Positions 41,220-42,190 of a stretch of DNA of 42,190 bases are shown here, one piece after another. Below the pieces are notes generated by a model. That model saw nothing but the letters and a program-made list of their open reading frames with translations, did no database searches and had not been told where the DNA came from. The DNA lies in contig JBFMCS010000040.1 in the NCBI GenBank assembly GCA_040754315.1, forward strand, positions 1 through 42,190, written 5' to 3'. Position 1 is the first letter of the stretch. Each line of letters starts with the position of its first letter. This stretch comes from Bacillota bacterium. GTDB lineage: Bacteria > Bacillota > Sulfobacillia > DUSP01 > JBFMCS01. A program made the translations under genes and the position numbers.

Positions 41220-41698
41220 CGAGAGCGGCGTGTGCTGACTCTGGCTCTTGACTCCTCCTCGCTTGCGCCTCCTCATCTCCCGGAATTGAGACCTGCCGCA
41301 AGCGACGCCAGTCATGAAGCAGGTAGCAAACATGCGGAGAGGATGTCCTGGCCTGCAAGCTGCACCCAGATGATGAAAGCGGTGGGATGACAAGTGAAAG
41401 GGGCTTATCGAGCGTCGCGGTAAGAACGGAGGGGCATTCGCACATAGCACGCGATGCAATAATCCCTTCCCGATTATGGAAGCCCGCTACTTAATGACCA
41501 GTGTCGAGTGAGCCAGCTAGAAGAGACTCCCTTGCGGGGCCGTTCCCCGGAGGAAGGTAATCCCACAGGCGTCCGGGTCGGGTCTTCGCTTGCGAGGTCT
41601 TGTGTTAAGCCCCACCAAGACCAGCGGGTTAGAGGTCCCGGGGGTGGCAACCGACAGGCCGGTCTCCGGCCCTGCGTTATCACTCCACCGCCATGGGT
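41220..41698. other. Gene-free, hairpin-rich stretch
   Basis: No frame looks coding in these 479 bases. The part from about 41500 is GC-rich with several short inverted repeats, including GGCCGG-TCT-CCGGCC near 41660 and GGGG-CCGTT-CCCC near 41540. Intron or element debris is possible, but I find no diagnostic motif. Confidence 0.4.
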
Positions 41699-42070
41699 TT
41701 AGGACCGGTCATGCCTTGCCAGGAATTCCCGGACCTGCGTGACAAACCTCGAGATGTCCTCGAGGTCATTTACTAAGATCCCGTAGAGCTCTTCATCGGT
41801 TACCTCGCTGTAGAGGTGCACCATCCGGTTACGGTATCCAGCCATCTTAAGCAATCTCTCTCCTAGGGCGTCATCCACTATCTTGTTTTCCATCAATCCC
41901 CTGGCGATGGCCTTGTATTCAGCGGCCAGATCGAGACAGGCCGTCTTCGCCAGTATGTGCCGGCCAATATCGAAGATGGCCTCTAGGGACCGGCGGAGGT
42001 AGCTCTCGGTAGCCCCGGTCTTGAAGGCATCGGCAAGGAATTCTGCCTTCGGGATCTGAGCTAACCTGGT
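41699..42070 (-). pseudogene. HepT-like HEPN ribonuclease (DUF86), 5' end missing
   Basis: The frame reads LAQIPKAEFLADAFKTGATE, then YLRRSLEAIFDIGRHILAK and a C-terminal half with the HEPN catalytic motif R-x4-H-x-Y as YRNRMVHLY. This is the HepT/DUF86 toxin family, normally paired with an MNT-type nucleotidyltransferase antitoxin. About 20-25 N-terminal residues are missing: a TAA lies just upstream at 42071-42073 and no usual start codon is available before ATG 41893. A shorter product from that ATG would keep the R-x4-H motif but lose the first helices. It may be inactive. Confidence 0.65.
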
Positions 42071-42083
42071 TTACCAAACCTAC

Positions 42084-42188
42084 CTAAATCGCAAGTTTGG
42101 AAGGCCGCCTCTCTTCGGCCAATTTTGACGCTTCATCCAGGATTGCTCCGAAAAGTCTTACATCCTGTCCACGCCCGTTTAGACTGTC
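42084..42188 (-). CDS. C-terminal end of an unidentified protein, cut by the window edge
   Basis: The last 34 codons of a frame entering from the right edge read RGQDVRLFGAILDEASKLAE and end at TAG 42084. It lies 14 bases before the HepT-like frame. Its position suggests the antitoxin partner of HepT, but the visible part lacks any nucleotidyltransferase motif, so identity is not established. Confidence 0.3.
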   Translation of the reverse strand, partial: DSLNGRGQDVRLFGAILDEASKLAEERRPSKLAI

Positions 42189-42190
42189 CG

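Noticed and set aside
1-42190. CRISPR array, tRNA gene, rRNA gene or complete insertion sequence
   Set aside because: No regularly spaced repeats, cloverleaf with CCA-type arm, rRNA signature or intact transposase was seen on either strand.

Overview
The window looks like the chromosome of a GC-rich, endospore-forming member of the Bacillota (Clostridia or a related class). The evidence is the conserved sporulation pair yqfC-yqfD, a glycine T-box leader in front of glyQS, SigA-type promoters, purine-rich ribosome binding sites, many TTG and GTG starts, and a gene order matching the Bacillus subtilis yqeV-yqfL-sigA region. The species cannot be named from sequence reading alone.

Region 1 (1-444) is the edge of a DUF6788-like gene, frameshifted and running off the window. 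Region 2 (445-21652) is a minus-strand housekeeping run. Read in transcription order it is yqfC, yqfD, phoH, pgpH, ybeY, dgkA, a YerB-like lipoprotein, era, mgtE, recO, a DUF4342 gene, the glycine T-box, glyQ, glyS, the PPDK regulatory protein, ppdK, dgt, dnaG and rpoD. It links sporulation, ribosome maturation, c-di-AMP turnover, glycine charging, pyruvate/PEP interconversion, primer synthesis and the main sigma factor.

Region 3 (21653-27534) interrupts the conserved order with plus-strand material: a UPF0316/DUF2179 membrane protein, a gene remnant, the 3' end of a group II intron (domains V and VI), a leader rich in inverted repeats, and a 1436-residue PAS/GAF/GGDEF/HD-GYP protein expected to make and break c-di-GMP. 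Region 4 (27535-33931) resumes the conserved minus-strand series: mtaB, ddl, a HIT protein, rpsU (58 codons), yqeY, nfeD, floA and a small anchored protein at the yqfB position. A near-consensus promoter lies just before rpsU.

Region 5 (34756-40524) is an accessory module. An arsenate-reductase-type phosphatase is divergent from a compact operon encoding two NMT1/SsuA-type solute-binding proteins, a permease, an ATPase with an unusual insertion, a cysteine synthase and an Rrf2 regulator with three spaced cysteines. The operon has a perfectly spaced promoter and a leader able to form nested hairpins. The best reading is uptake of a small sulfur compound coupled to cysteine synthesis under Rrf2 control; this is inferred from gene content. 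It is the best candidate here for a little-described system.

Region 6 (40525-42190) is decayed DNA: a multiply frameshifted thiW remnant, a frameshifted receiver-domain remnant lacking its phosphoacceptor aspartate, about 480 bases without genes, and a 5'-truncated HepT/HEPN toxin-like gene. Nothing looks like a CRISPR array, tRNA, 16S/23S rRNA or intact insertion sequence.
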